Shown here: positions 20,616 to 32,903 of the stretch, piece by piece
Layout of the letters: each line of letters begins with the position of its first letter
How positions within the stretch are numbered: the first letter of the stretch is position 1
Source of the DNA: Macrolepiota albuminosa
Lineage: Eukaryota > Basidiomycota > Agaricomycetes > Agaricales > Agaricaceae
Assembly (NCBI GenBank): GCA_027475525.1
Contig: JAMWFC010000082.1
Location: 186,001-250,000, forward strand
Length of the DNA stretch: 64,000 nt
Direction: 5' to 3'
The notes under the pieces: generated by a model
Database searches by the model: none
Told to the model about the DNA's origin: nothing
What the model saw: the letters and a program-made list of their open reading frames with translations, nothing else
Translations under genes and position numbers: made by a program

Positions 20616-21581
20616 TTGCCAGCGAAGGATAGCCAACCTTTTTCAGGTCAGAATCAAGTAGCACTGAGAGGAGCGGTGGCGCCTGCAGCGCGTATGACAG
20701 GCAAACCCGCTGGGGTTCCAGGAGCGGCCCAGAGAAGGCCTGCAGGGGATCCCTCAGCGTGCTACAATTGTGGCAGGAGCGGACATTTCGCTAAGAAATG
20801 CCCCGCCCCTCCTAAGGCACACATCCGAGCGGCCCATACGGCTGCGGCACTGAGTGATGTCGTCAGTGACGACAAAGACAATGAGGTCGTTGACGAAACA
20901 AAGGAGGAGCTGCAAGTAGAGGCTGACGGGTCGGAAGTAGATGACGCCGAGAGCGTCCAGATTGATGGCGACAAATACGTCGCAGTGGATGTGTACGACA
21001 GTGACTATTATGCTCATGAGGACAAGGAAGAACACCTGTTTGCACTGACTGAGTGCTGTGGAGATCAGCGCGTCCGAATGAGACGTGTAACTCTGCAGAA
21101 GGCAACGAATAAGTTGCAGCGGCCACGCTATACTCCCAAAGAGAAGGAGTGCCTGGTCATGTATGTTGATGTCAATGGACATCCGGCATGGACGTCGTGG
21201 GACTCGGGGAGTACCACTACGGGCATTATGCCCCAGTTTGCTCACGTCAACGTGATTCGCGTTCATGAACTGGAGGAGCCATTGATGCTCCAACTGGGGA
21301 CTGTCGGGAGTCGCGCTATGGTACAGTTTGGCGTGGAAGTGAGAATGAAGACGGCAGGGACGTCGACAAAGGAATATGTGGATATAGCAAATTTTGATCG
21401 CTACGACATGATTATCGGTACGCCGTTCATGCGTAAGAACAAGGTGTTGCTGGATTTTGTGAACAACATGGTCGTTGTGAATGGTACACCTTTGAAGGTG
21501 GAGAAAGTTGTGTTAAACAACACAGATGGTTGGTTGAGGCGCTATTGGGCAACTGAAAAGCGGCGTGATGAATGCAACTGA
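20616..21581 (+). CDS. GypB Gag C-terminus (zinc knuckle) and aspartic protease
   Basis: An open stretch of 321 codons, in frame with the Gag piece before it. The CCHC zinc knuckle CYNCGRSGHFAKKCP at about 20761-20805 binds element RNA. An acidic linker follows (about 20850-21050). The protease domain begins near 21150 with the catalytic DSGST at about 21203 (TSWDSGSTTTGIM) and ends with NFDRYDMIIGTPFMRKNK. It cleaves the Gag-Pol precursor. The ORF ends at TGA 21579-21581, but the same frame is open beyond it into Pol, as in GypA. The apparent start is only where the preceding stop releases the frame. Confidence 0.85.
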   Translation: MPAKDSQPFSGQNQVALRGAVAPAARMTGKPAGVPGAAQRRPAGDPSACYNCGRSGHFAKKCPAPPKAHIRAAHTAAALSDVVSDDKDNEVVDETKEELQVEADGSEVDDAESVQIDGDKYVAVDVYDSDYYAHEDKEEHLFALTECCGDQRVRMRRVTLQKATNKLQRPRYTPKEKECLVMYVDVNGHPAWTSWDSGSTTTGIMPQFAHVNVIRVHELEEPLMLQLGTVGSRAMVQFGVEVRMKTAGTSTKEYVDIANFDRYDMIIGTPFMRKNKVLLDFVNNMVVVNGTPLKVEKVVLNNTDGWLRRYWATEKRRDECN

Positions 21582-21605
21582 CTAGATGGTCGCAGGAGAG
21601 CGACT
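21579..21605 (+). promoter_or_regulatory. Candidate stop-codon readthrough signal between Gag-PR and Pol (GypB)
   Basis: TGA 21579-21581 is followed by CTA, giving TGACTA, the context known from leaky UGA codons of some RNA viruses and eukaryotic genes. Six bases later a 6-bp hairpin can form: GGTCGC (21588-21593), loop AGGAGA, GCGACT (21600-21605; one G-U pair). The stop occupies the same place as in GypA (…TEK-x6-stop-L…GRRR). Confidence 0.55.
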
Positions 21606-21814
21606 GTGCAGGAGGTGGAGGACAAACAGGTCCCACCAAAAAGCCTGCCGGCAGACTCGCCGGCTATACTGATGTCTGAGAAAGAGTTTCAAGGAACTCT
21701 GGAGAAGGGGAAGCACCTGGATGTGACTGGGTGTACCAATGGAAAGCCTAAACAGGCTGTGCAGTGCAAGAATGAGCGTAGTAAACGCATGGTGGAGTCG
21801 CTGGAATGCCAGCC

Positions 21815-21968
21815 GACTAGCTCTCGAGTGAAGGTTGAGGATCTCGTCAAGGACGAGGTATACAGTACGATGGGAACTGTGGGTAGCATTAGACTAGCTC
21901 TCGAGTGAAGGTTGAGGATCTCGTCAAGGACGAGGTATACAGTACGATGGGAACTGTGGGTAGCATTA
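21815..21968. repeat. Perfect 2 x 77-bp tandem duplication (probable assembly artefact)
   Basis: Copies 21815-21891 and 21892-21968 are identical. They end the pol frame falsely at 21908. Confidence 0.95.
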
Positions 21969-23036
21969 GGTCGCTAATGGACCAACCAGTGCCTCGGCCA
22001 GAAGTGCAATGGGCGTATGACCCACGAATGCCATGGGAGTGGAATGAGTTGGTAGCATCAATGGTGACGCAGGCTATGGGAAGGGTGCAGGCGACCCAGA
22101 CGGGAGAAGTGTACCGTCACGCATGAGAGGACGAGATTTCTGAAACATCGGATATTGTATTTGACGGACTCTCGCTGAAAGCGAGAAGCGTGCAGTCTTT
22201 GGCAAATACAACAAGGAAACAACCGGTTGTAAGGTTGAATCCGGGAGATCTCACAGAGGAGCACGTACGTGCCTTACGGGAGCGATTTGAACCAAAGGTT
22301 CAACCGCGTATAGCACGCGTAGCCAAAGGAAAAGGTAAGGCTGTGAGCCTTACAGAGGAGGATATTCCTCGATTGCGCCAGCAATGGCAACTGGAGTTTG
22401 CTGATATTGTCAATGGAACGAAGGAAGAGCTTCCTCCATGGTGGGAGGTTAATCATGAGATCAACCTCATTGACGATAACAAGCAGTACAAATATCATTT
22501 GCCTCGCTGCCCGCGAGCACTACAGGATCAACTTTGTGAAAAGACGAATAGATACATAAATGCAAAGTGGTGGGAACCACAACCGGCGGTGCAAGCTGCA
22601 CCATTACTTTGTATTCCCAAGAAGGATGGAACATTAAGGACTGCATTGGATGCGCAACAGCGCAATGATAATACAGTCAAGGATGTGACACCTCTTCCAG
22701 ATCAGGAAGTAATACAAGAAGATGTTGCGACAGCAAAGTATAGGTCAAAAATTGACCTTACAGACGTGTACAAACAGGTTCACATACATGAGGAGGATAT
22801 ACCGAAGACGCTGTTCTCATCCCTGATGGGGACGTTTGTGAGTAACATCATGCAGATTGGTGATTGTAATGCACCAGCGACATTTCAGAGGTTAATGACC
22901 TCAATCTTCTGAGATGTAATTGGGAGGTTTATGCACATCTATTTAGACGATATATTCATATTTTCTGACTCCATTGAGGAGCATGAGCAGCACCTACAAG
23001 TCGTATTTGAACGGCTATGGAAGGCCAGTCTCTATC

Positions 23037-25460
23037 TCAAATGGAAGAAGTGCGAGTTGTACGCAATGAGTATAGATTGTCTCGGTCACGTCATTGACGA
23101 GAAGGGCATTCATCCAGATACAGATAAGCTCGACCAAATCCGAGAGTGGCATACTCCACGCACATATAATGATATCCAACGATTTGTTGGACTGGTGAAC
23201 TATATTGGCAACTTCTTGCCAGACATCACTGCATACACTGGGCCACTTATGGCCATGACCCAGAATGGGTCACCGTTTCATTGGAGACCACTGCATCAGC
23301 GGTGTTTTGAGATGATTAAGCGCATATGCGCAAAAACACCAGTCATCCGGCCAATTGACCCACGCATCAACGAGCCCATCTGGCTCATTTGCGATGCGTT
23401 GAAGACTGGGGTTGGGGCCATGTTTGGCCAAGGTAAAACGTGGCAGACTTGCCGACCAGCGGGATTTATGTCCCGTAAATTCACTGCTGCTCAGCAGAAT
23501 TATGCTGTGCACAAGTTAGAGACACTCGCCATCCTGGAAGCCCTCCTAAAGTGGGAGGATAAACTGATGGGATATAAGATCCACATTATTACGGATCACA
23601 AAGCACTAGAGTTCTTCAAGACTCAGGTGCACCTGTCTCCACGACAACGTCGCTGGATTGACTACATGTCGCGGTACCAGTTCGACATCACCTATGTAAA
23701 AGGTGAATTGAACAAAGTGGCGGATTGCCTATCTCGATATTTCGAGAGTGATACTCAAGATGACGTCCATGATGCGCATGACTATGTCCAGGCAGACAAA
23801 CGTATTGACCCAGAGGGCGAGGATTTGCCTCTGCATTGATTCCATGAAATCAGGGAACATAGGGTCGAGTTACATGCCATGTGAGCACAGGAAACACGTC
23901 GCAGTAAGCGACTGCACAAACAGCGAGAGACTCGCGATATCGAAGCCCAGGTGCTAGTGGATCATGAGGCCCCTCAGCCAAGTGAAGAGACAAGGCAAGG
24001 GGTGCCGACGGGAGGTACTGGTATGACGCTCTAGCAAGCGCTGGAGTCACAGGACCATACGCCTGCACTGGCTGACTTAGGCAATGCGCAATTCCACACA
24101 CGTATCCAGCAAGGATAGAAGGATGATAATCTCTTCGTAGAGATTCTGAACAATATCCAAGCGCATCCACGCTTCAAGGTGGAGCAGCAGCTCGTCTACC
24201 TTACCAGACCCACGGGGTCCAAAGTCATCTGCATTCCCCGGGAGAGGTCGTTGATCAAATGGAAGAAGTGCAAGTTGTATGCAATGAGTATAGATTGTCT
24301 CGGTCACATTATTGATGAGAAGGGTATTCACCCGGATATGGATAAGCTCGACCAAATTCGAGAGTGGCATACTCCATGCACATATAATGATATCCAACCA
24401 TTTGTTGGACTTGTAAACTATATTGGCAACTTCTTGCCAGACATCACTGCATACACAGGGCCACTTATGGCCATGATCCAGAATGGGTCCCCTTTTCACT
24501 GGAGACCGCTGCATCAGCGGCGCTTTGAGATGATTAAGCGCATTTGCACAAAGACGCCAGTCATCCGGCCAATTGATCCACACCTCAATGAGCCCATATG
24601 GCCCATATGTGACGCATCAAAGACTGGGGTTGGAGCCATGTTTGGCCAAGGTAAAACGTGGCAGATTTGCTGACCAGCGGGATTTATGTCCCATAAATTC
24701 ACTGCTGCCCAGCAGAATTATGCTGTACACAACTTAGAAACACTCACGATCCTGGAAGCCCTCCTAAAATGGGAGGATAAACTGATGGAATACAAGATCC
24801 ACATCATTACGGATCACAAAGCACTAGAGTTCTTCAAGACTCAGGTGCAACATTGCTGGATTGACTACATGTTATGGTACCAGTTCGACATCACCTATGT
24901 AAAAGGTGAATTGAACAAAGTCGCGGATTGCCTATCTCAATATTTCAAGAGTGATATCCGAGATGATGTCCATGACACGCATGACTATGTCCAGGCAGAC
25001 AAATGTATTGACCCAGAGGGCAAAGACTTGCCCCTGCATTGGTTCCATGAGATCAAGGAACATAGGGTCAAGCTACGTGCCATGCGGGCGCAGGAAACAT
25101 GTCGCAGTAAGCAACTGCATGAACAGCGAGAAGCTCGTGATATCGAGGCCCAGGTGCTGGTGGAGCATGAGGCCCCTTAGCCAGATGAAGAGACAAGGCA
25201 AGAGGTGCCTCTGAGAGGCACTGATATGACGCTCCAGCAGATGCTGGAGTTACAGGACCATAATCCTGCACTGGCTGACTTAGGCAATGCGCAATTCCGC
25301 ACACGTATCCAGCAGGGATACAAGGATGATAATCTCTTTTTAGAGATTCTGAACAATACCCAAGTGCATCTGCGCTTCAGGGTGGAGCAGCAGCTCATCT
25401 ACCTTACCAGACCCACGGGGTCCAAAGTCATCTGCATTCCCCAGGAGAGGTTGTTAATCA
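23037..25460 (+). repeat. 1.2-kb imperfect tandem duplication inside GypB pol
   Basis: Segment 23037-24254 is repeated at 24255-25460 with an offset of 1,218 bp (late RT, RNase H, linker). The junction carries a short ATCA microhomology: copy 1 ends GAGAGGTCGTTGATCA and runs into AATGGAAG, while copy 2 ends GAGAGGTTGTTAATCA and runs on into CGACTATCC. Copy 2 lacks about 15 bp near 24849. Divergence between the copies is mostly CG against TG or CA, so this is old and real, unlike the 77-bp duplications. Confidence 0.9.
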
Positions 25461-26922
25461 CGACTATCCTGGACCAGGCCCATAGAGTAGTGGGCCACTT
25501 CGGAACTCAGAAAACGCTGGACTATGTGCGACGCTGGTACTGGTGGCCGCAAATGGCCAAAGAGACGAGCCAATTCTGCTCGACATGCGAGCTATGTCAA
25601 CAGTCGAAAGTATTGACTTTGAAGCCACCGGGAAAGCTTCATTTGCTACCCATACCGGTCAAACCTTGGGATTCGATCGGGATGGACTTTATAGGTCCGT
25701 TCCCCAAGTCGAAAGGCTTTAACTACCTGTGGGTAGTGATCTGCAGAATGACCAGTATGGTCCATCTCATTCTGGTGAGAACCACCATGACAGCGTCAGA
25801 CTTGTCGTGGATCTATCTCAAGGAGATAGTACGCCTCCATGGACTGCCAAGTTCAATCGTAAGCGATTGAGATGCTAAGTTCACTTCCAAATGGTGGAAG
25901 GAGTTGCACAAACTGCTGGGAGCAAAGTTGCTCATGTCAACATCGTTTCATCCGCAAACGGATGGTCAAACTGAACGCGCAAATAGAAATATCGTGCAAA
26001 TCTTGCGAGCGTTCGTACGTCCTGATCAGAAGGACTGGGTGGATCGATGTCCCCTCATGGAATTCACGATAAACGTGAGTATATCAGAAACTACCGGGTA
26101 TTCACCCTTTGAACTCAACAATGGCTACATGCCATCCATGATTCGTGAACTTCATATGAACGAAGTTATTCATGTGGGAGTAAAGCAGTTTGCGCGCAAC
26201 GCGCTGAGGAATCTGGCAGATGCCCATGATGCAATTATAGAATCACGTGTATGGCAGACCAAACATGCGAATAATCGCAGACGTGATGGGCTGGACATTG
26301 AGAAAGGGAGCCTAGTGTACCTTTCAACAAAGAACTTGAACCTGCCGAAAGGCAGGGCGAGTAAGCTGTGTCTGAAATGGATTGGACCATATAAGGTCCT
26401 TGAGGCGGAACCGAGCACGTCTAACTACGTGCTGGAACTACCCCAGGCGCTGCAAGCGCGCAGGATAGTGCCCAAGTTTCACGTGTTGCTATTGCGACCG
26501 TATATGGCCAGTAGTGATGCGCTATTTCCTAATCGCGCAACTCCGGAGCCGTATGACTTTGGAACTGGCAACGACCAGGAGTGGTTTGTAGATGACCTCA
26601 TAGGTCATCGGTGGACGAAGGGAAGCCTCGAATTCGAGGTGAGGTGGAGCCTAGGTGATACTACCTGGAAACCGCTAGTGAACTGCAAAGACCTTGCAGC
26701 AATGGACAGGTACCTAGAGTTGCAGGGCGTGAAACACCCTCAACAGCTAGCAAAACGCGCATAATGCGCGTGTGGTGGTGGAATGTGGACGAAGTCCACT
26801 TTGATCACCGGTGAGAAGCCGGGTGGTGTGTATTTGTGGTTGTTTACACCACTAGCGGAATTGGGAGATTGCTCTTTTTTCTTTCTTTTCTCAAGTCCCA
26901 ATACACGTAGTCTACGTGTCTA

Positions 26923-29871
26923 GTGAACATGGCCTATTGGGGGCCGCAAAAGAGTGATCAGAGCCGGCAAGGCTCTAGTGGAGGGGGGAGACCCCCAAAT
27001 ATACAAAACCGTGATTACCCTGATCAGTACCAGAGGCAGCCGCCATATCCAGTGGCAAGCCAGTTTCAGTCAGCGGTGGCCTATCCAGGCCGTGATGAGC
27101 CGCTTCCATACCAGACACCCCTCCACTTGCAAGAGATGGAGGTCAATGACAAAGGGTGCTATGGGCGCCCGGAGGACAGCACGCGCTGCGAGCACTACTA
27201 TCAGGAACCGTTGTCACGTCCAACTGTGTCGTATCCGACGTATGCAGGTGTGGTGACGGGGCCGCCGTCAGTATCATGGGCGCACCGGCCCATGAAAGAG
27301 TCATATGGGGAGCCTGCGCCACAAGCACAGATTGTAGCTGGGTCAGACATGCTGTTGGGCAGACTGGAAGCAGCGGGACAGCCAGTCCCTGCAACTGTGT
27401 CCTTCCTGCAGGACAGTTTGGCCATGATGGTGATGGAGGGGCTGCTCGACCAGATCGAGCTGATGAAGAGGCAGCGCATCGCAGCGCTGGAGCAGATTGA
27501 ACGCGCGTCTAAGTGCAAAATCGCCACGAATGAGGAATCGACTGCTGAGGTCAAGAGGGCTAGATATCAGCCCAGTCGACCGGTTGGCCTTCCACGGGCA
27601 AGGATGCCGTCGGAAGCGCAATTCGCGTGCCATGAGCAGCCTGTTCAGCCCGTGGCTTCATCATCGCGGTTACCCGAGTCAGGCCCGCAGGCCTCTTCAG
27701 AGTCGCTGGCTGCCGTCAGTGAACCCTTGGCAGGTCTGTCCCTGGGTCAGCGGGAAGCCGCATCATCTCAGGCCCCACCTAGGGGGCCCAAAACCGTCGC
27801 TGTGGTGCCAAGAGCGCCCGTTATTGTCACTCCTCGCGCTGGGCCTGGAGGAAATACTCTGGCGCAAAATGTGCCTGCCCCTCCAGTGGCTCAGCCACAA
27901 CCAGAATCGTCCGCCCTGACAAAGTCAGGGCCGTCTCGTCAGCGCTGCGGCCACAAGCTGCCTCTTGATGCCTCCAAATTGGAGGTTATACTCTTTCCTG
28001 CTGGCATTCCCGCATGAGCGGGAGAAGTCCAGATGTTATTTATGCTGCCGGTGTTTGTACCGGCCCCACCAGAGAAGTATCCCGTGGTCGTATTGACCCC
28101 AGACCCCTGTACGCCGGAGCAGTATGATAGTCTAGTGGCGACCTCGAGAGGGAAGACCAGGCCTGAAAAAGGCAAAAAACCAGTACCATCCCTGTCCAAC
28201 GAGAGCGACTATGGAGAGTCGAGTTCGGAGCAGGAGGAGGACGGGGAGGAGGGGGAATCGGCCGTGGACCGATTCCAACGAGTATCGCGCAATAAGCGCA
28301 TTGCAAAGAAGAAGGCGATTTGTGCCAAGGAGCTAAAGGCCCAGAAGTATAGGGCTGAGGATGAATTCTCGGGGAGGATCCCCGATGGCTTGGGGTGAAG
28401 GTGTGGGGTCCGCTCGATATCAAGCGAATGAACTCGTGCTTTAGAGGAGCACTCAGCCATTGCACCTATTATTCGTATGCCACAAATACGGTGCTGATAG
28501 GAGCTGATGCCAATAGAGCGGCATCATATGAGTATTCCTCTGGCCATCCTGCCCACATCCCAGGCACGATTGTGTATAAGCACGCCCCACGCGGTCTTCC
28601 CCGCACTCTGTTAGAGCTGGACCAGCTCTATAAGTACTATGCAAATGTGCATGTCCCGCGTCACGACAGAATCGTTGCGTATATGTTGATCACAGAGCTC
28701 CAGATATTTGCGCAGCGGACAGTTGAGGCTCTGCATGATTGAACCATGCAGCTCCTGATGAAGGAGCCTAAGTACCAAGAACTCATCAACCCGATGCAGG
28801 GCCCTGACAACCTCGCTCTTGTCAAGCGACAACACATTCCGGGGCGCTTCTTGCGCACAAAAGACAATGGCACCACAGCGTTGCGCGTAATGCACGCTCA
28901 GGATCCAGCCACACCGTTCGACCTCGACCAACTGGCGCAGTACGCGCTGGTCTTTGGCCGACCCGGGTTGGAAAATACCTATCAAGGTATCGCCGTGGAT
29001 CATGCCTATTGCATGCACTGGTGGACCCTCTTTGGGTTCGCCTTATGTCGAGCTCTGTGCACTAACAGCGCAGCCAAGCCGGTGATCGTGCAGCGCATGA
29101 CCCTCGTCATGGCCCGTCCAGGGCTTTATCGAGAGGCGATTGCCTCGTATGATGCCATGTTCTCCGAGCAGCCATTTGAGCCCCAACATGGGCCACAGCT
29201 CGAAATTCACCAAGTTCACGTGCCCGACGACCATGCACAGAACTTCTCCGATGACGACGCGTTACGCGTCCTTCTACACAACCGGATACCGCTGGAATGG
29301 GTGGACCATGCGTACACGTACGGCGTAGTCTTTCTGGAACAGCAGTTCCATTCCTCCATGATGTCAATGGACATCTTCAAACAGGTCAATGACAAGCATG
29401 GAGCGCCTCTCCAAGTATGGCACCCCTGCCGCAATCCTGCAATGGGACGGATGGCGGGAGATGACTAAAGACGATCACTATCGTCTTATGTTCAAGCATC
29501 ACGAGGAGAGCAAGCTCCCGGAAAACCCTGAGGCCAACGGCCTCTATTACTTAATTGGCATGGACCCAAATCGGGTCAACCTCCTAAAACGCTCGGCAGC
29601 GCATGACCTGCCAACAGCGGACATGGACCCAGGCCGGATCAATCTCCTGTCACGCACGGCAGAGCAGGGTACGCTCACCACCACAGCTTCAGCGATTAAC
29701 GTTGCACTAACAGAGCCTATGGTGGTAGACACGCCTGCAGTCGAGGGGCCTATAACCCCACCGAGGACGGAATTGGCACCTCCCCCTCCCGCGATTAATG
29801 TCGCACTGGAGGAGGAGGCAATGGTGACTGAGACGGGCATGGTTGCGGGAGCATCGTCATCCGGGTCCTAG
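26923..29871 (+). pseudogene. GypB ORF3: homologue of GypA ORF3, broken
   Basis: It starts at ATG 26929 or just upstream and ends at TAG 29869-29871, about 980 codons. The N-terminal third is Pro/Gln/Tyr-rich (YQRQPPYPVASQF), followed by a charged middle and a conserved C-terminal half. TGA stops at 28015, 28396 and 28740 and a frameshift at about 29400 interrupt it. The C-terminal half aligns with GypA ORF3: LLHNRIPLEWVDHAYTYGV here against LLHNQIPVSWADHAYTYGV in GypA, and MARPGLYREAIASY against FARPGLYKEAVAEY. The domain is unknown to me and no membrane segment is evident. Conservation at protein level between diverged elements argues that ORF3 has a role in the element's life cycle. Confidence 0.75.
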
Positions 29872-30004
29872 ACCCATGTATACTTTATTGTGTATGTACT
29901 TCCGAGTATTTCACTCGAACCATTTCAGCTGATACACACTCTAGAGTCGCGTGTAGATACAGCGGACCCAGAGGAGGGGTCACTCTTTTTTGTTTTTTCT
30001 TACT
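29872..30004 (+). other. GypB 3' untranslated end with a possible polypurine tract
   Basis: About 110 bp after ORF3, the run CCAGAGGAGGGG (about 29969-29980) could be a polypurine tract. It is followed by TCACTCTTTTTTG and then, at about 30005, by the inverted GypA' LTR. A complete GypB 3' LTR is not seen; GypA' may have removed or interrupted it. Confidence 0.4.
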
Positions 30005-30239
30005 TGTTTATTGTAACGAAGTTACGAGGGTTAGAGAGCTTAGTGTGCACACACGACACTGAATCAGACCAGACCGGTCTATTGGCAATGTAGTATACAC
30101 AAAAATAAGCTGCTTTGTAAGCAGCTGGTAAACTAATTTATATAGTAATGTAAATTAATATTAAATATAATATAATAGTATCTACTGTAAGGTAAGTAAA
30201 GCTATGTGGCCAACGCCACATAGCGGACTACGCTACACA
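30005..30239 (-). repeat. GypA' 3' LTR (about 235 bp)
   Basis: On the minus strand it begins TGTGTAGCG after the same G-rich tract (30240-30245 on the plus strand as CCCCCC) and ends near AATAAACA at 30005. Both GypA LTR hairpins are kept. No 5' partner exists because the element is truncated. Confidence 0.8.
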
Positions 30240-30282
30240 CCCCCCAATCAGACCAAGCTACGGTCTTGAGATAATACAACGG

Positions 30283-32801
30283 TCATGCCGTCGGTAAGTC
30301 AGGGACGGGGGCAATGGGAGAGTCCCCAGGCTCCCGGAATAGATCGGCAGTCGCGTTGTCCATGTCGTAGTCGAGGAGTTCAAAGAGGCTGCGCCAATGA
30401 ATGCGCATGGCTCAGTCCATGGCCAGACCGGTCCACACGTTGGACGTTCCAGGGCATCCATAGAGGAGGGCGTATGAGCCCAGGTAGTCCAAAGCAAATG
30501 GTTGCTTTGGATCAGGGGGGGTAAGGCCGACGAAGGCAATTTTCCCTCCCTCTTTGCGGCGATAGAGCCGTGACGGCACAATCATTCGTGGGACGTTCTC
30601 CCGCTCCTCTGGACTCGCGAAGGGTACCGCGATAGTCCTATACTCGACCTCGTCGAGTAAATGAGACATAGCTCTGTCTCGGGCCGTAGGGTGGCAGTTG
30701 AGCGCCACTCGCTTGAATTCGTTGAGCAAGAGGTAGCCCAACTAACGCTGACAAAGCGGTGTAAACTGGTTGTTAACCAGTGCATGAAGTCTGCGGACTT
30801 CTCAAGGACTGTGGGGAAACCCGCGAGGTGCAACTTGGTACACCTTACTGTTGTGGGGCGTCGCGGTGGCGTTGCCCTGTTTATCGTCCTCGAAGGACCT
30901 GGCTGCGTGGGCTTCTTGCCCGACAAAGATGGTATTGGTCATTGGCGACCAATAGAATTGGGGAGCCAACCCCGCGCCAAAGAATGAGTTCTGGCGCTCA
31001 ATAGTGTGATCATGGTAGATCACCACACCGAGCGCATCAGGGATGCGCCCGGTTTCGTCCTCAAGGAGGGCGGCCCCTCGTTTGGCGCTGTTCTGCGCCC
31101 AACGCTCCATCTTGGCTCATCGATTGCTGTTGCGCCGTTTGCGTGCCATATGTTGTGCCGCCATCTTGTGCGGCACTGGGGATTCCATACGAGCCTCTTC
31201 AGGCTCCTCATACCAATCGTTGTCGGAAGGCAGGGAAGGCAGCCTCTCCGGCTCCGACTTCTCAGATCGTGGGTCCATTGCCCACACACATCACGGGAGT
31301 CGGGCTGGCAGGCCCTCTACCAGTATAGCGGGTAAAAAGGGGATGTTCGCCCCTGGGGCCCCTTTCGGGGCATCCTCGGGGAAGTGCACGTTGACGTAGG
31401 CGTGCCCTTCCAGTTGCTTACCCTGACAATCCTTTCGGGGTTGTGAGGCCTTGGCCTCAGTGGGGCGTGTGCTCACGCCCCTGGAACTCTGCTCCCCAGA
31501 GTACGTGGTGGATACCACCGATACTGGTTGCGAAGACGCAACCTCAGACGCGCCGCTGGCGAGGCGCTGGATAAGCTGGGGGGCGGCTGGAGCAGGAACA
31601 TCTTCATAGGGGAGGATGTCCTGTCCTAAACCGGCCTCCCAGCCGGGGGCAGCAACGCTCGACTTGATCAAGCGGGAGGGCGCGTCCTCCACTCCTTGCC
31701 GACGCGCCCTTTTGCTGGAGTCGGTGTCCCAACTCGGGGGTGTAGTCTGCCGCTTACAAGCGGCCAAAAGGGCAAGGAGATCAGTTTTGCACTGAGCGTG
31801 CATATGATCCATGTCGTCCATCATCCGGCAGATGAGGACGACTGCCTCCGCATCGCGGAGGAATGATGACTCTGCGGGTACATTGTACCCGTTATCTCCC
31901 AGACGTTGGAGAAGGGTAGCCAGGACTAAGTCCTGGCTGTGAGTGGGCTCGACAGCCCGTGCTTTTCCTTTGTCGCGTCGAGGACGCGACTCTTCTTCCG
32001 AGCTGGGCTCGGATTGGTGCGGCATTTCCAGCCGCTGTAGCAAGGAGAGCTTGGCCAAGCTCTCCGTCGGCGCATCAGCCGATGAACTGATGCTCCATTC
32101 TGTATTGAGAGTTTCTGTACTCTCACTGGCCGCGGTGGCCTGCACAAGGGATGCTTTGCGTCCCTCTAGATTGTCAATTGGTGCTGTGGTCAACAGGGAA
32201 ATCGACCGGCCTCCCTTGGCTTGCGACTCATGCGAGTCGCTGTACTGGGGCATTGCGCCCCAAGCCCCCATCCAAGCCGGGGGGTACGGCATCATTACGG
32301 GCACACCACCCATCCCAGGGTAGTGCGCCGGGGCAGTAAACTGGGGAAAAGGATGTGTCCCCAGTTGCCCTGTTGCCGGTACGGGGGCAAGCTGCCTCCA
32401 TGCCGATGCTGCTTGGGGGCTGACTAGCCCCCCGTAGGCCTGTTGCTGGAATTGGCCCTCGGTGTGATGTGGCGCATAAGCGCCCGGTGCTGGTTGTTGG
32501 GGCTGATAGCCGCCCACAGGTGCGTTCTGGGGCATGAAGTTGCCCTGCATGGTTTGAAGTGGCGGATAGCCACCGATCACCAGCTGCTGCGGCAGGTAGC
32601 CCGTGCCACTGGTGGTTGCTGCTGCTGTGGGAAGCCCACAGCTGGTTGCGATTGTCCCCACTGGGGCGCATTTTGGGTCAGCGGGGGAGCCATCTGCCCC
32701 CCCCCTTCAGCCAACGGTAAGACCGACGGCGTACTCTCAAACTGCTGCTGCTGTAGCTGCTGCTGCTGCTGGTCACTCAAGTCCATGGGCATGCTGTCCA
32801 T
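30283..32801 (-). pseudogene. GypA' ORF3, broken by stops and an 800-bp deletion
   Basis: Same protein as GypA ORF3. Met at 32801 opens the polyQ start; a frame change is needed near 32615 at the same place as in GypA, then one frame of 456 codons runs to 31291. TGA at 31291 (CGG in GypA) and at 31117-31119 (CGA in GypA, 6242-6244) are CpG changes; TAG near 30742 replaces CAG. The deletion removes most of the conserved C-terminal half; only the last residues before TGA 30283-30285 remain. This copy lacks the 77-bp duplications, showing the unduplicated structure of the N-terminal region. Confidence 0.85.
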
Positions 32802-32903
32802 GGTTGGGGGAAAAAAGCGAAAAAGAAATTTCGCCTTTTAAGACGTGTTTCAGCCACAGCTGCTGACCAACTCAGCCAAGCCACAATTGGCACTGCTGAT
32901 CAA

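Larger units (their letters stand above)
21582..26764 (+). pseudogene. pol: GypB Pol: RT, RNase H, integrase, chromodomain (broken, with internal duplication)
   Basis: Homologous to GypA Pol along its length. RT spans about 22400-23000 with YLDDIF at about 22940; RNase H about 23380-23700 (TDHKAL); integrase zinc domain about 25480-25610 (GHFGTQKTLDYV, CSTCELCQQ); core D in GMDFIGPF, D in VSD, E in QTERANR (about 25970); chromodomain about 26580-26720 (FEVRWSLGDTTWKP). Breaks: TGA at 22124, 22910, 23837, 23881, 24671 and 25868, TAG at about 24034, 24117 and 25178, plus a 77-bp duplication at 21815. A 1.2-kb block covering late RT through the RNase H-integrase linker is present twice (23037-25460), so the protein could not be made as encoded. 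Confidence 0.9.
17646..30004 (+). mobile_element. GypB: decayed Ty3/Gypsy chromovirus related to GypA
   Basis: Same gene order as GypA: Gag, zinc knuckle, protease, in-frame TGA, Pol with chromodomain, third ORF. It sits between the two CopB pieces, and its right end meets the inverted GypA' LTR. It carries roughly twenty nonsense codons, nearly all TGA, a frameshift in Gag and a 1.2-kb internal tandem duplication in pol. Proteins are clearly homologous to GypA throughout while the DNA is well diverged. Confidence 0.85.

Noticed and set aside
17646..30004. A complete GypB with two LTRs
   Set aside because: Only LTR-like sequence at the 5' side could be aligned, with the GypA LTR; no matching 3' copy is visible before the inverted GypA' LTR.
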